49,174 bases of DNA from Streptomyces sp. MP131-18 (GCF_001984575.1 NZ_LZNS01000001.1:5029882-5079055), one strand, 5' to 3'. Counted from the stretch's first letter, positions 40,067-49,026 are shown. Numbers and translations are program-made. The notes: generated from the letters alone by a model not told the origin.

Positions 40067-40441
40067 GTGAGCCCCGTACGTCGCTGTTCGCGCACCGCGT
40101 GCGCCCGACCCGCCGTCGCGACGCTTACGTATGTCTACGCGGACTCCACGGCCGTTCTCGGGCCCCTGGCCACCTACGCCGAGCCGCACTGCTACGACCT
40201 GTGCGCCCAGCACTCCGAGCGGCTGACCGCACCGCGCGGCTGGGAGGTCGTCCGGCTGGCCGTGGACCCCGCCGCCGCCCGGCACACCGCGGACGATCTG
40301 GAAGCGCTCGCCGACGCCGTGCGTGAGGCGGCGCGCACGCCGCAGCGCAAGGAGCCGCCGCCCACGCCCCCCGCGGGCGCCGACCCCATGGAGGTCGCCC
40401 GCCGCGGCCACCTGCGGATACTCCGGTCACCCGAGGCGTAA
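40067..40441 (+). CDS. DUF3499 protein
   Basis: Actinobacterial protein of 124 aa. Its N-terminal half has four Cys in two pairs (RRCSRTACARP and HCYDLCAQH), likely a zinc site. The segment ATLTYVYADSTAVLGPLATYAEP is the family core. The C-terminus is low-complexity with a conserved RRGHLRILR end. Function unknown. GTG 40067 is preceded by TACGGT at 8 nt. It lies 79 bp upstream of manB and may share its transcript. Confidence 0.9.
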   Translation: MSPVRRCSRTACARPAVATLTYVYADSTAVLGPLATYAEPHCYDLCAQHSERLTAPRGWEVVRLAVDPAAARHTADDLEALADAVREAARTPQRKEPPPTPPAGADPMEVARRGHLRILRSPEA

Positions 40442-40519
40442 CACCCGGCCGGTACATTGAGGAGCGAGCGCTCCCGACAGCACCGCCCATCCACCGACCC
40501 TCGAGACAAGGGGTTAGCC

Positions 40520-41878
40520 GTGCCGGATCTGTCCCAGATCGTGAAGGCCTACGACGTGCGCGGAGTCGTTCCCGACCAGTGGGACGAAGGTCTCGCCGAG
40601 CTGTTCGGCGCCGCCTTCGCCGAGATCACCGGGGCCAACGCCGTCGTCATCGGCCACGACATGCGCCCGTCGTCCCCCGGCCTTTCCCGCGCCTTCGGCC
40701 GCGGCGCCGCCGCCCGCGGTGCGGACGTCACCGAGATCGGCCTGTGCTCCACCGACCAGCTGTACTACGCGAGCGGCGCCCTCGACCTGCCGGGCGCCAT
40801 GTTCACCGCCAGCCACAACCCGGCCCAGTACAACGGCATCAAGATGTGCCGGGCCGGGGCCGCGCCCATCGGCCAGGACAGCGGGCTCGCCGACATCCGC
40901 GCCCTCGTCGAACGGTGGGCCGAGGAGGGCGCACCCGCGCCCGTCGCCCGGCCGGGCACCCTCGGGCAGCGCGACACCCTCGGGGACTACGCCGCCTACC
41001 TGCGTTCCCTCGTCGGCCTCACCGGCATCCGCCCGCTCAGGGCCGTCGTCGACGCGGGCAACGGCATGGGTGGCCACACCGTCCCCACCGTGTTCGACGG
41101 GCTGCCGATCGAGGTCGACCCCCTGTACTTCGAGCTGGACGGCACCTTCCCCAACCACGAGGCCAACCCCCTCGATCCGGCCAACATCGTCGACCTCCAG
41201 GCCCGAGTGAAGGCGACCGGGGCCGACATCGGCCTCGCCTTCGACGGCGACGCCGACCGCTGCTTCGTCGTCGACGAGCGCGGCGAGCCCGTCCCGCCCT
41301 CCGCGATCACCGCCCTGGTCGCCGCCCGCGAGCTGGCCAAGGCCCCCGGCTCCGCCGTCATCCACAACCTCATCACCTCCTGGACCGTCGCCGAGGTCGT
41401 CAAGGAGAACGGCGGCACCCCCATCCGCACCCGCGTCGGCCACTCGTTCATCAAGGCCGAAATGGCCCGCACCGGCGCGATCTTCGGCGGCGAGCACTCC
41501 GCCCACTACTACTTCAGGGACTTCTGGAACGCCGACACCGGCATGCTCGCCGCCCTCCACGTCCTCGCCGCCCTCGGCGAACAGGACGGCCCCCTGTCCC
41601 AACTGGTCGCCGCCTACGACCGGTACGCCTCGTCCGGCGAGATCAACAGCCGCGTCGACGACCAGGCCGGCCGCACCGCCGCCGTCCGGGCCGCCTACGC
41701 CGACCGGCCCGGCGTCACCCTCGACGAGCTGGACGGCCTGACCGTCACCACCGACGACTGGTGGTTCAACCTCAGGCCCTCCAACACCGAGCCGCTGCTG
41801 CGCCTCAACATCGAAGCCCGCGACACCGCGACCGTCGACAAGGTCCGCGACGAGGTCCTGGCGCTCGTCCGCGCCTGA
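40520..41878 (+). CDS. manB: Phosphomannomutase/phosphoglucomutase
   Basis: Interconverts mannose-6-phosphate and mannose-1-phosphate (and glucose phosphates), feeding GDP-mannose. The 452-aa alpha-D-phosphohexomutase has the phosphoserine in FTASHNPAQYNGIK (Ser98), the Mg loop DGDADR at 242-247, the sugar-specificity loop GEHSAHYYF and the phosphate-binding RPSNTEPLLR. GTG 40520 is chosen for its GGGG ribosome-binding site and because the Rossmann-like YDVRGVVP then falls where family members have it. manA lies 1.5 kb downstream on the same strand, completing the mannose branch. Confidence 0.95.
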   Translation: MPDLSQIVKAYDVRGVVPDQWDEGLAELFGAAFAEITGANAVVIGHDMRPSSPGLSRAFGRGAAARGADVTEIGLCSTDQLYYASGALDLPGAMFTASHNPAQYNGIKMCRAGAAPIGQDSGLADIRALVERWAEEGAPAPVARPGTLGQRDTLGDYAAYLRSLVGLTGIRPLRAVVDAGNGMGGHTVPTVFDGLPIEVDPLYFELDGTFPNHEANPLDPANIVDLQARVKATGADIGLAFDGDADRCFVVDERGEPVPPSAITALVAARELAKAPGSAVIHNLITSWTVAEVVKENGGTPIRTRVGHSFIKAEMARTGAIFGGEHSAHYYFRDFWNADTGMLAALHVLAALGEQDGPLSQLVAAYDRYASSGEINSRVDDQAGRTAAVRAAYADRPGVTLDELDGLTVTTDDWWFNLRPSNTEPLLRLNIEARDTATVDKVRDEVLALVRA

Positions 41879-41980
41879 CCGAAGGGCCGGCCGGCCGGTC
41901 GGCCACGGGCGCGCCGTGCCGCCGCGGCGTCCCTCCGGGTAGGGTGATCGCGACAGCCACTCACCGCAGGAGGGACGCCC

Positions 41981-42154
41981 ATGCCGCTCGTCGAGGCCGC
42001 TCTGCTCGACATCCTCGCCTGCCCCGTCTGCCACGCCCCGCTGCGCGAAGAGGGCGACGAGCTGCTGTGCACGGGCGAGAGCTGCGCGCTGGCCTACCCG
42101 GTCCAGGACGGCATCCCCGTCCTCCTCGAGGACGAGGCCCGCAGGACCGGCTAG
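41981..42154 (+). CDS. Trm112-family / UPF0434 small zinc-ribbon protein
   Basis: Protein of 57 aa beginning MPLVEAALLDILACPVCHAPL, the Trm112p-like zinc-ribbon. The first Cys pair is CPVC and a second pair is in LLCTGESC, with AYPVQDGIPVLL as the conserved end. Such proteins assist methyltransferases or are of unknown role in bacteria. GGAGGG lies 7 nt before ATG. TAGGGT at 41940-41945 is a likely -10 element. It sits between manB and the SIS gene, as commonly seen in actinobacteria. Confidence 0.92.
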   Translation: MPLVEAALLDILACPVCHAPLREEGDELLCTGESCALAYPVQDGIPVLLEDEARRTG

Positions 42155-42183
42155 GTGTGTCGTCCCGGGCCACCGGAGTTCAC

Positions 42184-43335
42184 ATGATCGACGAAACGCT
42201 CCTCGACGACCCGGACGCCCTCGTCCGCGCCGACCCGCACGGGCTGCTGCGCGCCGTCGCCTCCGCCGGCGCCCACGTGCGCACCGCCGTGCGCGGCGCC
42301 GAGGAGTCCGCCCTCGGCCGCCTCACACCCGAGGGCCGCCCCGGCACCGTACTCGTGGCCGGCACCGGCCCCGAAGTACCGCTCGCCGCCGACCTGCTCG
42401 CCGCTCTCGCGGGCGACGGCACCCGCGTCACCCGGCTGGTCCCCACCGGCGCCCTCGCCGCACCCGGCGCTCTCACCTGGTCGCTGCCCCGCTGGGCCGG
42501 CCCCCTCGACCTGCTGGTCATCGCCTCGGCCGAGGGCACCGCGCCCGGACTCGCCCTGCTCGTCGAGAGCGCCTACCGGCGCGGCTGCGCCCTCGTCTCC
42601 GTCGCCTCCGCCGGCTCGCCGCTCGCCGAGGCCACCGCGCACCGCCGCAGCCTGGCCGTCCCGTTCAGCCCCGCCCCCTACGCGGAGCCGGCCGGTCATC
42701 CGGCCGCGCCCGGCCCGGCCTGGGCGCTGATCACGCCGCTGCTGCTGCTCGGCGACCGCCTCGGCCTCTTCGACGCGGACAGCGCCGCCCTGCACGCCAT
42801 GGCCGACCGGCTCGACGCCGTGGCGGAACGCTGCGGCCCCGCCGTCAGTACCCACGGCAATGTCGCCAAGTCGCTCGCCGCGGAGTGCGCCGCCGCGCTT
42901 CCCCTGCTGTGGAGCGAGGGTCCCGCCGCCCGCGCCGCCGCCCGGCACGGCGCCGCCACCCTGACCGGTCTGGCCGGGCACCCCGCGCTCACCGCGGAGC
43001 TGCCGGAAGCGTTCACCGCGCACGGCGCACTCCTCGGCGGCGGGCCGGGCCGCGGCCCCGCCACCGACGACTTCTTCCGCGACCGCGTGGAGGAGCCCGC
43101 GCCGCTCCACCCCCGCGTCGTGCTGCTGCGCAGCCCGCTCGCGGACGGGGACGAGCGCCCGGCCGGTCCTGACGGGGCCGCGGCGGCGGCCCGGGAGCTG
43201 GCCTTCGCGCAGGGTGCGACGTTCAGCGAGCTGGAGACGGCCGGCGACGGCGGGCCGCTCGGCACCGCCGCCGAGCTGATCGCCCAGCTCGACTTCGCCG
43301 CCGTCTACCTGACGCTCGCCGCCGCGCGCGGCTAG
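42184..43335 (+). CDS. SIS-domain phosphosugar-binding protein
   Basis: Protein of 383 aa related to the actinobacterial SIS family found between manB and manA, related to bifunctional phosphoglucose/phosphomannose isomerases. VLVAGTGPEVPLAADLLAAL and LLVIASAEGTAPGLALLVESAYRRGCALVSVAS form the first SIS half, where SAEG replaces the more usual S-x-S-G-x-T. The second half is poorly conserved to my eye, so it may be non-catalytic. CGGAG lies before ATG 42184. The context suggests a part in mannose-phosphate metabolism. Confidence 0.82.
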   Translation: MIDETLLDDPDALVRADPHGLLRAVASAGAHVRTAVRGAEESALGRLTPEGRPGTVLVAGTGPEVPLAADLLAALAGDGTRVTRLVPTGALAAPGALTWSLPRWAGPLDLLVIASAEGTAPGLALLVESAYRRGCALVSVASAGSPLAEATAHRRSLAVPFSPAPYAEPAGHPAAPGPAWALITPLLLLGDRLGLFDADSAALHAMADRLDAVAERCGPAVSTHGNVAKSLAAECAAALPLLWSEGPAARAAARHGAATLTGLAGHPALTAELPEAFTAHGALLGGGPGRGPATDDFFRDRVEEPAPLHPRVVLLRSPLADGDERPAGPDGAAAAARELAFAQGATFSELETAGDGGPLGTAAELIAQLDFAAVYLTLAAARG

Positions 43336-43341
43336 CCGCCG

Positions 43342-43363
43342 CCCGTTCCCGTTCCCGTTCCCG
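43342..43363 (+). repeat. CCCGTT tandem hexamers between the SIS gene and manA
   Basis: Three perfect CCCGTT units followed by CCCG, in the 88-bp gap before manA. Likely slippage-prone; no function seen. Confidence 0.85.
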
Positions 43364-43423
43364 CCCGCGTTTCTCCGACGCCCCCGACCCGTGTCCGCCA
43401 CGACGCAGAAAGACCGCCGCGAG

Positions 43424-44635
43424 ATGGACCTCCTGGACAACACCGTCAAGACCTACGCCTGGGGCTCGGCCACCGCCCTGCCCGAACTGCTGGGCACCGA
43501 GCCCACCGGCGGACCCCAGGCCGAGCTGTGGATGGGCGCCCACACCGGCGCCCCCTCCCGCGTCGACCGCGGCACAGGACCCGTATCCCTCGCCGACGTC
43601 ATCGCCGCCGACCCGGCCGCCGAGCTGGGCCCGGCGGCCGTCGGGGCGTTCGGGCCGCGCCTGCCGTTCCTGCTCAAGCTCCTCGCCGCCGGGACACCCC
43701 TCTCCCTCCAGGTCCACCCCGACCGCGGGCAGGCGAAGGCCGGGTTCGCCGACGAGGAGGCGCGCGGCGTCCCGGTCGACGCCCCGCACCGCACCTACAA
43801 GGACGCCAACCACAAGCCCGAGCTGATCTGCGCCCTCACCCCGTTCGAAGGTCTGTGCGGCTTCCGCCCCGCCGCCGACACCGCCGACCTGCTCGAACAA
43901 CTCGGCGTCGACCAGCTCAAGCCCTACGCCGACCTGCTGCGCGCCCGCCCCGAGGGCGACGCGCTGCGCGAGGTCTTCACCGCGGTGCTGACCGCCGACC
44001 CCGACGCCGTCGCCGACACCGTCCACCGCGCCGCGGAGGCCGCGGCCCGGCTCGGCGCCGACCACCCCGAACGGGCCACCGCCGCCGCCTTCACCGCCTA
44101 CGCCGGGCTCGCCCGCCACTACCCGGGCGATCCGGGCGTCATCGCCGCCATGCTGCTCAACCACGTGCGCCTGGCCCCGGGCGAGGCGCTGTACCTCGGC
44201 GCCGGCGTCCCGCACGCCTACCTGCACGGCCTCGGCGTCGAGATCATGGCGAACTCCGACAACGTGCTGCGCTGCGGACTCACCCCGAAGCATGTCGACG
44301 TTCCCGAACTGCTGCGCATCGTGCGCTTCGAGGCGGGCGGCCCCGGCGTGCTGCGCCCCGCCCCCGCCGAGGACGGCAGCGGGGAAGAGGTGTACGCGAC
44401 GCCCATCGACGAGTTCCGCCTGTCCCGGCACGTGTCGGCCGAGGGCTCCGCCGCGCGGCCGCTGCCCGCGCCCGCCGCGCAGATCCTGCTGTGCACCGCG
44501 GGGCATATCACGCTGCGCTCCGCGGACGGCCGCGAGCTGGCCCTGGCGCCGGGCCGTTCCGCCTACGTGCCCGCCGGCGAGCGGGTCACCATGGCCGGAA
44601 CGGGCACCCTCTTCCGCGCCACCGTCGCCCTGTGA
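43424..44635 (+). CDS. manA: Mannose-6-phosphate isomerase, class I
   Basis: Zinc cupin of 403 aa interconverting fructose-6-phosphate and mannose-6-phosphate, the entry to GDP-mannose. Zinc ligands are in LQVHPD (Gln, His), NHKPELICAL (Glu) and the later PHAYLHGLGVEIMANSDNVLRCGL (His), and TPKHVDVPELL follows as in the family. ATG 43424 (MDLLDNTVKTYAWGS) is where homologues begin; GTG 43391 is an in-frame alternative. Ribosome-binding site is weak. It closes the manB-Trm112-SIS-manA cluster; the next gene, ahcY, has its own promoter. Confidence 0.95.
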   Translation: MDLLDNTVKTYAWGSATALPELLGTEPTGGPQAELWMGAHTGAPSRVDRGTGPVSLADVIAADPAAELGPAAVGAFGPRLPFLLKLLAAGTPLSLQVHPDRGQAKAGFADEEARGVPVDAPHRTYKDANHKPELICALTPFEGLCGFRPAADTADLLEQLGVDQLKPYADLLRARPEGDALREVFTAVLTADPDAVADTVHRAAEAAARLGADHPERATAAAFTAYAGLARHYPGDPGVIAAMLLNHVRLAPGEALYLGAGVPHAYLHGLGVEIMANSDNVLRCGLTPKHVDVPELLRIVRFEAGGPGVLRPAPAEDGSGEEVYATPIDEFRLSRHVSAEGSAARPLPAPAAQILLCTAGHITLRSADGRELALAPGRSAYVPAGERVTMAGTGTLFRATVAL

Positions 44636-44691
44636 ACCACCAGGCCGCGGCCCGGTGACGGCGGAAACCCGACCCCGGTGCCCCCGCGGCC

Positions 44692-44722
44692 TTGAGAGCC
44701 CCCCGGGGGCGCGGTGTAGATT
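44692..44722 (+). promoter_or_regulatory. ahcY promoter
   Basis: TTGAGA (44692-44697) and TAGATT (44717-44722) with a 19-bp spacer that contains a short GC hairpin (CCCCCCGGGGGC). Transcription from here gives a leader of about 170 nt before the ahcY start. Confidence 0.55.
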
Positions 44723-44749
44723 CGGAGGAAGAAGTCGACGTCGCTGCTG

Positions 44750-44902
44750 ATGGCAGTCGGGCGGCCCGAGGGGCCGGCCCGGCCGAGGGGTAAGAAGGCC
44801 CTCCGACGGACTGCGAAGCTCCGGACGCACCGCGCTCCCGCGGCGCGCCCGCAGTCACATCGTGTCCGCCAACGCATCGCCATCGAGGAGCAGTCGTCAT
44901 GA
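44750..44902 (+). CDS. Possible 50-codon upstream frame overlapping the ahcY start
   Basis: From ATG 44750 an uninterrupted frame runs to TGA 44900-44902, sharing ATGA with the ahcY start. The peptide would be very basic (PRGKKALRRTAKLRTHR). No ribosome-binding site precedes it at normal spacing, and its third-position GC is lower than that of the neighbouring genes, so it may be chance. The exact 4-bp overlap is the only reason to list it. Confidence 0.25.
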   Translation: MAVGRPEGPARPRGKKALRRTAKLRTHRAPAARPQSHRVRQRIAIEEQSS

Positions 44903-46332
44903 CAACGAGCGCCACCACCGCTCAGGACTTCAAGGTCGCCGATCTTTCCCTGGCCGCCTTCGGCCGCAAGGAGATCACTCTCGCCGAGCACGAGATGCCC
45001 GGCCTGATGGCCATTCGCGAGGAGTTCTCTGCCGCGCAGCCGCTGGCCGGCGCCCGGATCACCGGCTCGCTGCACATGACGGTGCAGACCGCTGTGCTGA
45101 TCGAGACGCTGGTGGCCCTCGGCGCCCGCGTCCGCTGGGCCTCGTGCAACATCTTCTCCACCCAGGACCACGCCGCGGCAGCCATCGCCGAGGCCGGCAT
45201 CCCCGTCTTCGCCTGGAAGGGGGAGACGCTGGAGGAGTACTGGTGGTGCACCGAGCAGGCCCTGGCCTGGCCGGACACCCCCACCGGCGGGCCCAACATG
45301 ATCCTGGACGACGGCGGTGACGCCACGCTGCTGATCCACAAGGGCGTGGAGTACGAGAAGGACGGCAGCGTGCCCGACGTCTCCACCGCGGAGAGCGACG
45401 AGCACCGCGTCATCCTGGAGCTGCTGACCCGCACCCTTGCCGAGTCGCCGCAGAAGTGGACGCAGGCCGCATCCGAGATCCGCGGGGTCACCGAGGAGAC
45501 CACCACCGGCGTGCACCGCCTGTACGAGATGTTCCGCGACGGGCAGCTCCTCTTCCCGGCGATCAATGTCAACGACGCCGTCACCAAGTCGAAGTTCGAC
45601 AACAAGTACGGCTGCCGCCACTCCCTCATCGACGGCATCAACCGCGCGACGGACGTGCTGATCGGCGGCAAGGTCGCCGTCGTCTGCGGCTACGGCGACG
45701 TCGGCAAGGGCTGCGCCGAGTCGCTGCGCGGCCAGGGCGCCCGCGTGATCATCACCGAGATCGACCCGATCTGTGCCCTCCAGGCCGCGATGGACGGCTA
45801 CCAGGTGGCCCGTCTCACGGACGTCGTGGAGATCGCCGACATCTTTGTCACGGCCACGGGCAACAAGGACATCATCATGGCCGCCGACATGGCGCGGATG
45901 AAGCACCAGGCGATCGTCGGCAATATCGGCCACTTCGACAACGAGATCGACATCGCCGGTCTCGCGCAGACCCCCGGCATCGTCAGGGACGAGGTCAAGC
46001 CCCAGGTCCACACCTGGACGTTCGCCGACGGCCACACCATCATCATGCTGTCCGAGGGCCGCCTGCTGAACCTGGGGAACGCCACGGGCCACCCGTCGTT
46101 CGTCATGTCCAACAGCTTCGCCAACCAGACGATCGCCCAGATCGAGCTGTTCACCAAGACCGGCGAGTACCCCACCGGCGTGTACACCATCCCGAAGCAC
46201 CTGGACGAGAAGGTCGCGCGCCTCCACCTCGACGCCCTGGGCGCCCAGCTGACCGAGCTGACCCCGGACCAGGCCAGCTACATCGGCGTGCCGGTCGAGG
46301 GCCCCTACAAGTCCGAGCACTACCGGTACTGA
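44899..46332 (+). CDS. ahcY: Adenosylhomocysteinase (SAH hydrolase)
   Basis: NAD-containing enzyme of 477 aa that splits S-adenosylhomocysteine into adenosine and homocysteine, keeping methylation running. Landmarks are HMTVQTAVLIETLVALGARVRW, CNIFSTQDHAAAAI, FDNKYGCRHSLIDGINRATDVLIGGK with the hinge, the NAD site GYGDVGKGCAESL (from residue 264) and the C-terminal PYKSEHYRY that closes over NAD. GAGGAG lies 8 nt before ATG. A 15-bp perfect hairpin follows the stop codon. The leader is about 170 nt from the predicted promoter. Confidence 0.98.
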   Translation: MTTSATTAQDFKVADLSLAAFGRKEITLAEHEMPGLMAIREEFSAAQPLAGARITGSLHMTVQTAVLIETLVALGARVRWASCNIFSTQDHAAAAIAEAGIPVFAWKGETLEEYWWCTEQALAWPDTPTGGPNMILDDGGDATLLIHKGVEYEKDGSVPDVSTAESDEHRVILELLTRTLAESPQKWTQAASEIRGVTEETTTGVHRLYEMFRDGQLLFPAINVNDAVTKSKFDNKYGCRHSLIDGINRATDVLIGGKVAVVCGYGDVGKGCAESLRGQGARVIITEIDPICALQAAMDGYQVARLTDVVEIADIFVTATGNKDIIMAADMARMKHQAIVGNIGHFDNEIDIAGLAQTPGIVRDEVKPQVHTWTFADGHTIIMLSEGRLLNLGNATGHPSFVMSNSFANQTIAQIELFTKTGEYPTGVYTIPKHLDEKVARLHLDALGAQLTELTPDQASYIGVPVEGPYKSEHYRY

Positions 46333-46341
46333 CGGCTCCCC

Positions 46342-46373
46342 CCTGCCCGGCCGCGCCCGCGCGGCCGGGCAGG
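46342..46373 (+). terminator. Strong hairpin terminator of ahcY
   Basis: CCTGCCCGGCCGCGC (46342-46356) pairs perfectly with GCGCGGCCGGGCAGG (46359-46373) over a very small loop, 10 bp after the stop codon. No U-tract. Confidence 0.8.
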
Positions 46374-46392
46374 CGGCACCGCACCCCCCCTC

Positions 46393-47019
46393 ATGCCCCG
46401 CGGCACCTACAGCCTCCACGACCCGCACGACCGCGCGCCCCTCGGCGAGGAACGGTTCCACTGTGCGCCCGGCCCCACCGGCTGGCGTTACGTCTCCACG
46501 TCCACCGCGCCGGACGGCGCGGACGCCGGCTCAGTCGACCTCACGCTGGACGCGCTCGGCCGTCCGGTCCGCCTCGAACTGCGCGCCGGCGGCTGGCAGG
46601 TCCGCGGCGCGGCGCTCGACGGCGTGACCTGGGTCAGGATGGCCGCCGCCACCGGCGAGGACGGCCAGGAACGCAACGCGGCCGCCCGCGCGTTCACCGG
46701 CCACTCGCCCGCCTTCCTCATCGCGACCGCCCGCCTCCTGCGGCCGGCGGCCACCGGCGCGTCCGCCCGCGTCCGCCTGATCGCCTTCGCCCCACCGGTC
46801 CTCGCCCCGCGCACCCGCACCGAGCAGTGGACGCTGACGGGCCGGGACGTTCACACCGCGGACGGCGCCTCCCTGGCCGTGGACACCTACCGGATCGACG
46901 ATCTGGACACCGGGGAGCGGCGCACCGTGCACCTGTCCGGCGACGTGGTGCTTGCCGCGCCCGGCGTCGAGCTGGAGGAACTGGACACGCCGCCCTCCGA
47001 CTTCACGCCGGCGGGATGA
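46393..47019 (+). CDS. Conserved-looking hypothetical protein next to ahcY
   Basis: Protein of 208 aa with no family I recognise. It looks like an all-beta, soluble protein: many short strands (YSLHDPHDRAPLGEERFHCAP, WRYVSTSTAPDG, RLIAFAPPVLAPRTRTEQWTLTG) and no signal peptide or membrane helix. Coding is supported by strong third-position GC along the frame. ATG 46393 has no clear ribosome-binding site and comes 20 bp after the ahcY terminator. Its last 17 bp overlap the convergent RDD gene. Confidence 0.75.
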   Translation: MPRGTYSLHDPHDRAPLGEERFHCAPGPTGWRYVSTSTAPDGADAGSVDLTLDALGRPVRLELRAGGWQVRGAALDGVTWVRMAAATGEDGQERNAAARAFTGHSPAFLIATARLLRPAATGASARVRLIAFAPPVLAPRTRTEQWTLTGRDVHTADGASLAVDTYRIDDLDTGERRTVHLSGDVVLAAPGVELEELDTPPSDFTPAG

Positions 47020-47926
47020 ACCCGGTCGCCCGGCCGGGCGGCTCGGGCTCCGGGCCCGGCCGCTCCGGCTCGGGCCGCTCGAGGTCCGGCTCCGGCTCCG
47101 GCGGAACGTCCGGTATCCGCGGGGCCTGCGGCGGCGGAGCCCCGGGGAGGGCCGCCCCGGAAGGCGGCGCGCCGCCCGGCGCGCCGAAGGTGCGCTCCGC
47201 CTCGCGCCGCTGCCGCTCGGCGGCCACCGCCCCCAGGTAGGCCGCCGGATGTATCCCGGGCGGCGCGGGGGCGCCCACCCGCGCTACCACGTCGTCCGCC
47301 AGCCGCACGCCCATCGACCAGGCGACCTCGCGATCCAGGTGGCCCATGCGCGCCAGGTACTGGCGGACCGCGAGCCACAGGGGGTCGGGCACCCGCGACA
47401 GGTCGAGCCGCGCGAACTGCGCCGCCACCGCGGGCGGCGGGGGCGGCAGGGGCGCCGACTTGGTGCGCGGCACGCGCTCCCGCACCACGAGCGTCCCGGC
47501 GAAGACGTCCCCGAGCCTGCGCCCTTCCGCCGAGACCAGCGACGCGATCATGGCGACGGAACCGGCGGTGAACAGGATCTCGACGAAGCCGATCGCCCCG
47601 CGCACGAGCGCGTGCCGGAAGCGGATCGGCCCTCCGTCGTTGCGCACCACGCGCAGCCCGAACGCCAGCTTCCCCAGCGAACGGCCGCGGCTCAGCGTCT
47701 CCACCGCGATCGGCGCCCCCACGAGCACCAGCAGCAGCAGCGCCACCTGCACGGCCTGCGCGGTGGCGGAGCCGAGCGGGAGCACCGTACTGAGCAGCAC
47801 CACGGAAAGCAGCAGGTAGACGCCGATGACGAGCGCGAGGTCGAGCGCGACGGCCATGGCGCGCGTCGGCAGCCGCGCGGGCTGGAGCCCCAGCACGACC
47901 GCATCGCCCGTGACCAGCTGGCTCAT
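47003..47926 (-). CDS. RDD-family membrane protein
   Basis: Membrane protein of 307 aa. The RDD domain covers about 10-150: LPTRAMAVALDLALVIGVYLLL with its Arg and Asp, GRSLGKLAFGLRVVRNDGG, and RRLGDVFAGTLVVRER, with three or four membrane helices. A cytoplasmic Pro-rich tail of about 100 residues (PEPEPDLERPEPERPGPEPEPPG) ends the protein. RDD proteins are linked to ion or solute export, but function here is open. GGGGGAGGG precedes ATG 47926. It is divergent from the SpoIIM-like gene, a pairing common in actinobacteria. Confidence 0.92.
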   Translation of the reverse strand: MSQLVTGDAVVLGLQPARLPTRAMAVALDLALVIGVYLLLSVVLLSTVLPLGSATAQAVQVALLLLVLVGAPIAVETLSRGRSLGKLAFGLRVVRNDGGPIRFRHALVRGAIGFVEILFTAGSVAMIASLVSAEGRRLGDVFAGTLVVRERVPRTKSAPLPPPPPAVAAQFARLDLSRVPDPLWLAVRQYLARMGHLDREVAWSMGVRLADDVVARVGAPAPPGIHPAAYLGAVAAERQRREAERTFGAPGGAPPSGAALPGAPPPQAPRIPDVPPEPEPDLERPEPERPGPEPEPPGRATGFIPPA

Positions 47927-48015
47927 CCGCCCTCCCCCTCTTCCCTGCTCTTCCCTGCCCGGGAAATCTCGCTGCCGTCGTCCAGTCTGTCACTGCTGTC
48001 TGACAAGCTCTGAAC

Positions 48016-49026
48016 ATGGACCTCGACGTGTTCGCCGCCGCCCACCGGGCGGAGTGGGACCGGCTGGAAGCCCTGCTGCGCCGCAGGCGGAGCAGGCTCA
48101 CCGGGGCCGAGGCGGACGAGCTGGTCGTGCTCTACCAGCGGACGGCCACCCACCTCTCCGTCCTCCAGTCCTCCGCGCCGGACCCGGCACTCACCGGGCG
48201 GCTGACCACCCTGGTCGCACGCGCGCGCAGCGCCGTGGTCGGCACCCGGCGGGCCACGTGGCGGGACGCGGTGGCCTTCTTCGCGGCCGGCTTCCCGGCG
48301 GCCTGCTACCGGACGCGTCACTGGTGGGTCCCGACGGCCCTGGTGTTCACGGGCCTGGTGGCGGCGCTCGGCTGGTGGATCGCGGACAGCCCGGAGGTCC
48401 AGGCGTCGATCGCGGCTCCGGAGGAGCTGCGCGAGATGACGCGGCCGGGCGGCGCGTACGAGAGCTACTACTCCAGCAGCCCGGCGGCGGCCTTCTCGGC
48501 CCAGGTCTGGACGAACAACGCGCAGGTCGCCGGGATGTCCCTGGCCTTCGGCGCGCTGCTCGGCCTGCCGGTCCTGTGGGTCCTCCTACAGAACGCGGTG
48601 AACGTGGCGACCGGCGTGGGCCTGATGGCCGCGTCCGACCGGCTGGACGTGTTCCTCGGCCTGATCCTGCCGCACGGGCTGCTGGAGCTGACGGCCGTGT
48701 TCGTGGCGGCGGGCGTGGGGCTGCGGCTGGGCTGGACAGTGATCGACCCGGGGCCGCGCACGCGCCTGTCCGCCCTCGGCCAGGAGGGCCGGGCGGCGCT
48801 CGGCATGGCGATCGGCCTGGCGGTGGTGCTGCTGGTATCGGGCGCGATCGAGGGCTTCGTCACCCCTTCCGGCCTGCCGACCTGGGCGCGCATCGGCATC
48901 GGCGTCCTCGCCGAAGTGGCGTTCCTGGCCTACGTCTTCATCCTGGGCAAACGGGCGGTGGCGGCGGGCGAGACCGGCGACGTCGTGGCGTCGGACCGCC
49001 AGGCCGAGGTCCCGGTGGCGGCCTGA
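48016..49026 (+). CDS. Stage II sporulation protein M (SpoIIM)-like membrane protein
   Basis: Polytopic protein of 336 aa with a soluble N-terminal helical part (MDLDVFAAAHRAEWDRLEALLRRR start) and about six membrane helices forming the SpoIIM/DUF95 domain (NNAQVAGMSLAFGALLG, LPHGLLELTAVFVAAGVGLRLGW). In Bacillus SpoIIM belongs to the engulfment complex with SpoIID and SpoIIP. Streptomycetes do not engulf, and neither partner is seen here, so the role must differ. The RDD/SpoIIM divergent pair is typical of actinobacteria. ATG 48016 has no strong ribosome-binding site. The short tail after the last helix is hydrophilic. Confidence 0.9.
   Translation: MDLDVFAAAHRAEWDRLEALLRRRRSRLTGAEADELVVLYQRTATHLSVLQSSAPDPALTGRLTTLVARARSAVVGTRRATWRDAVAFFAAGFPAACYRTRHWWVPTALVFTGLVAALGWWIADSPEVQASIAAPEELREMTRPGGAYESYYSSSPAAAFSAQVWTNNAQVAGMSLAFGALLGLPVLWVLLQNAVNVATGVGLMAASDRLDVFLGLILPHGLLELTAVFVAAGVGLRLGWTVIDPGPRTRLSALGQEGRAALGMAIGLAVVLLVSGAIEGFVTPSGLPTWARIGIGVLAEVAFLAYVFILGKRAVAAGETGDVVASDRQAEVPVAA

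Noticed and set aside
44723..44898. SAH or SAM riboswitch before ahcY
   Set aside because: I could not find the conserved core bases of either class by eye. A covariance search would be decisive.
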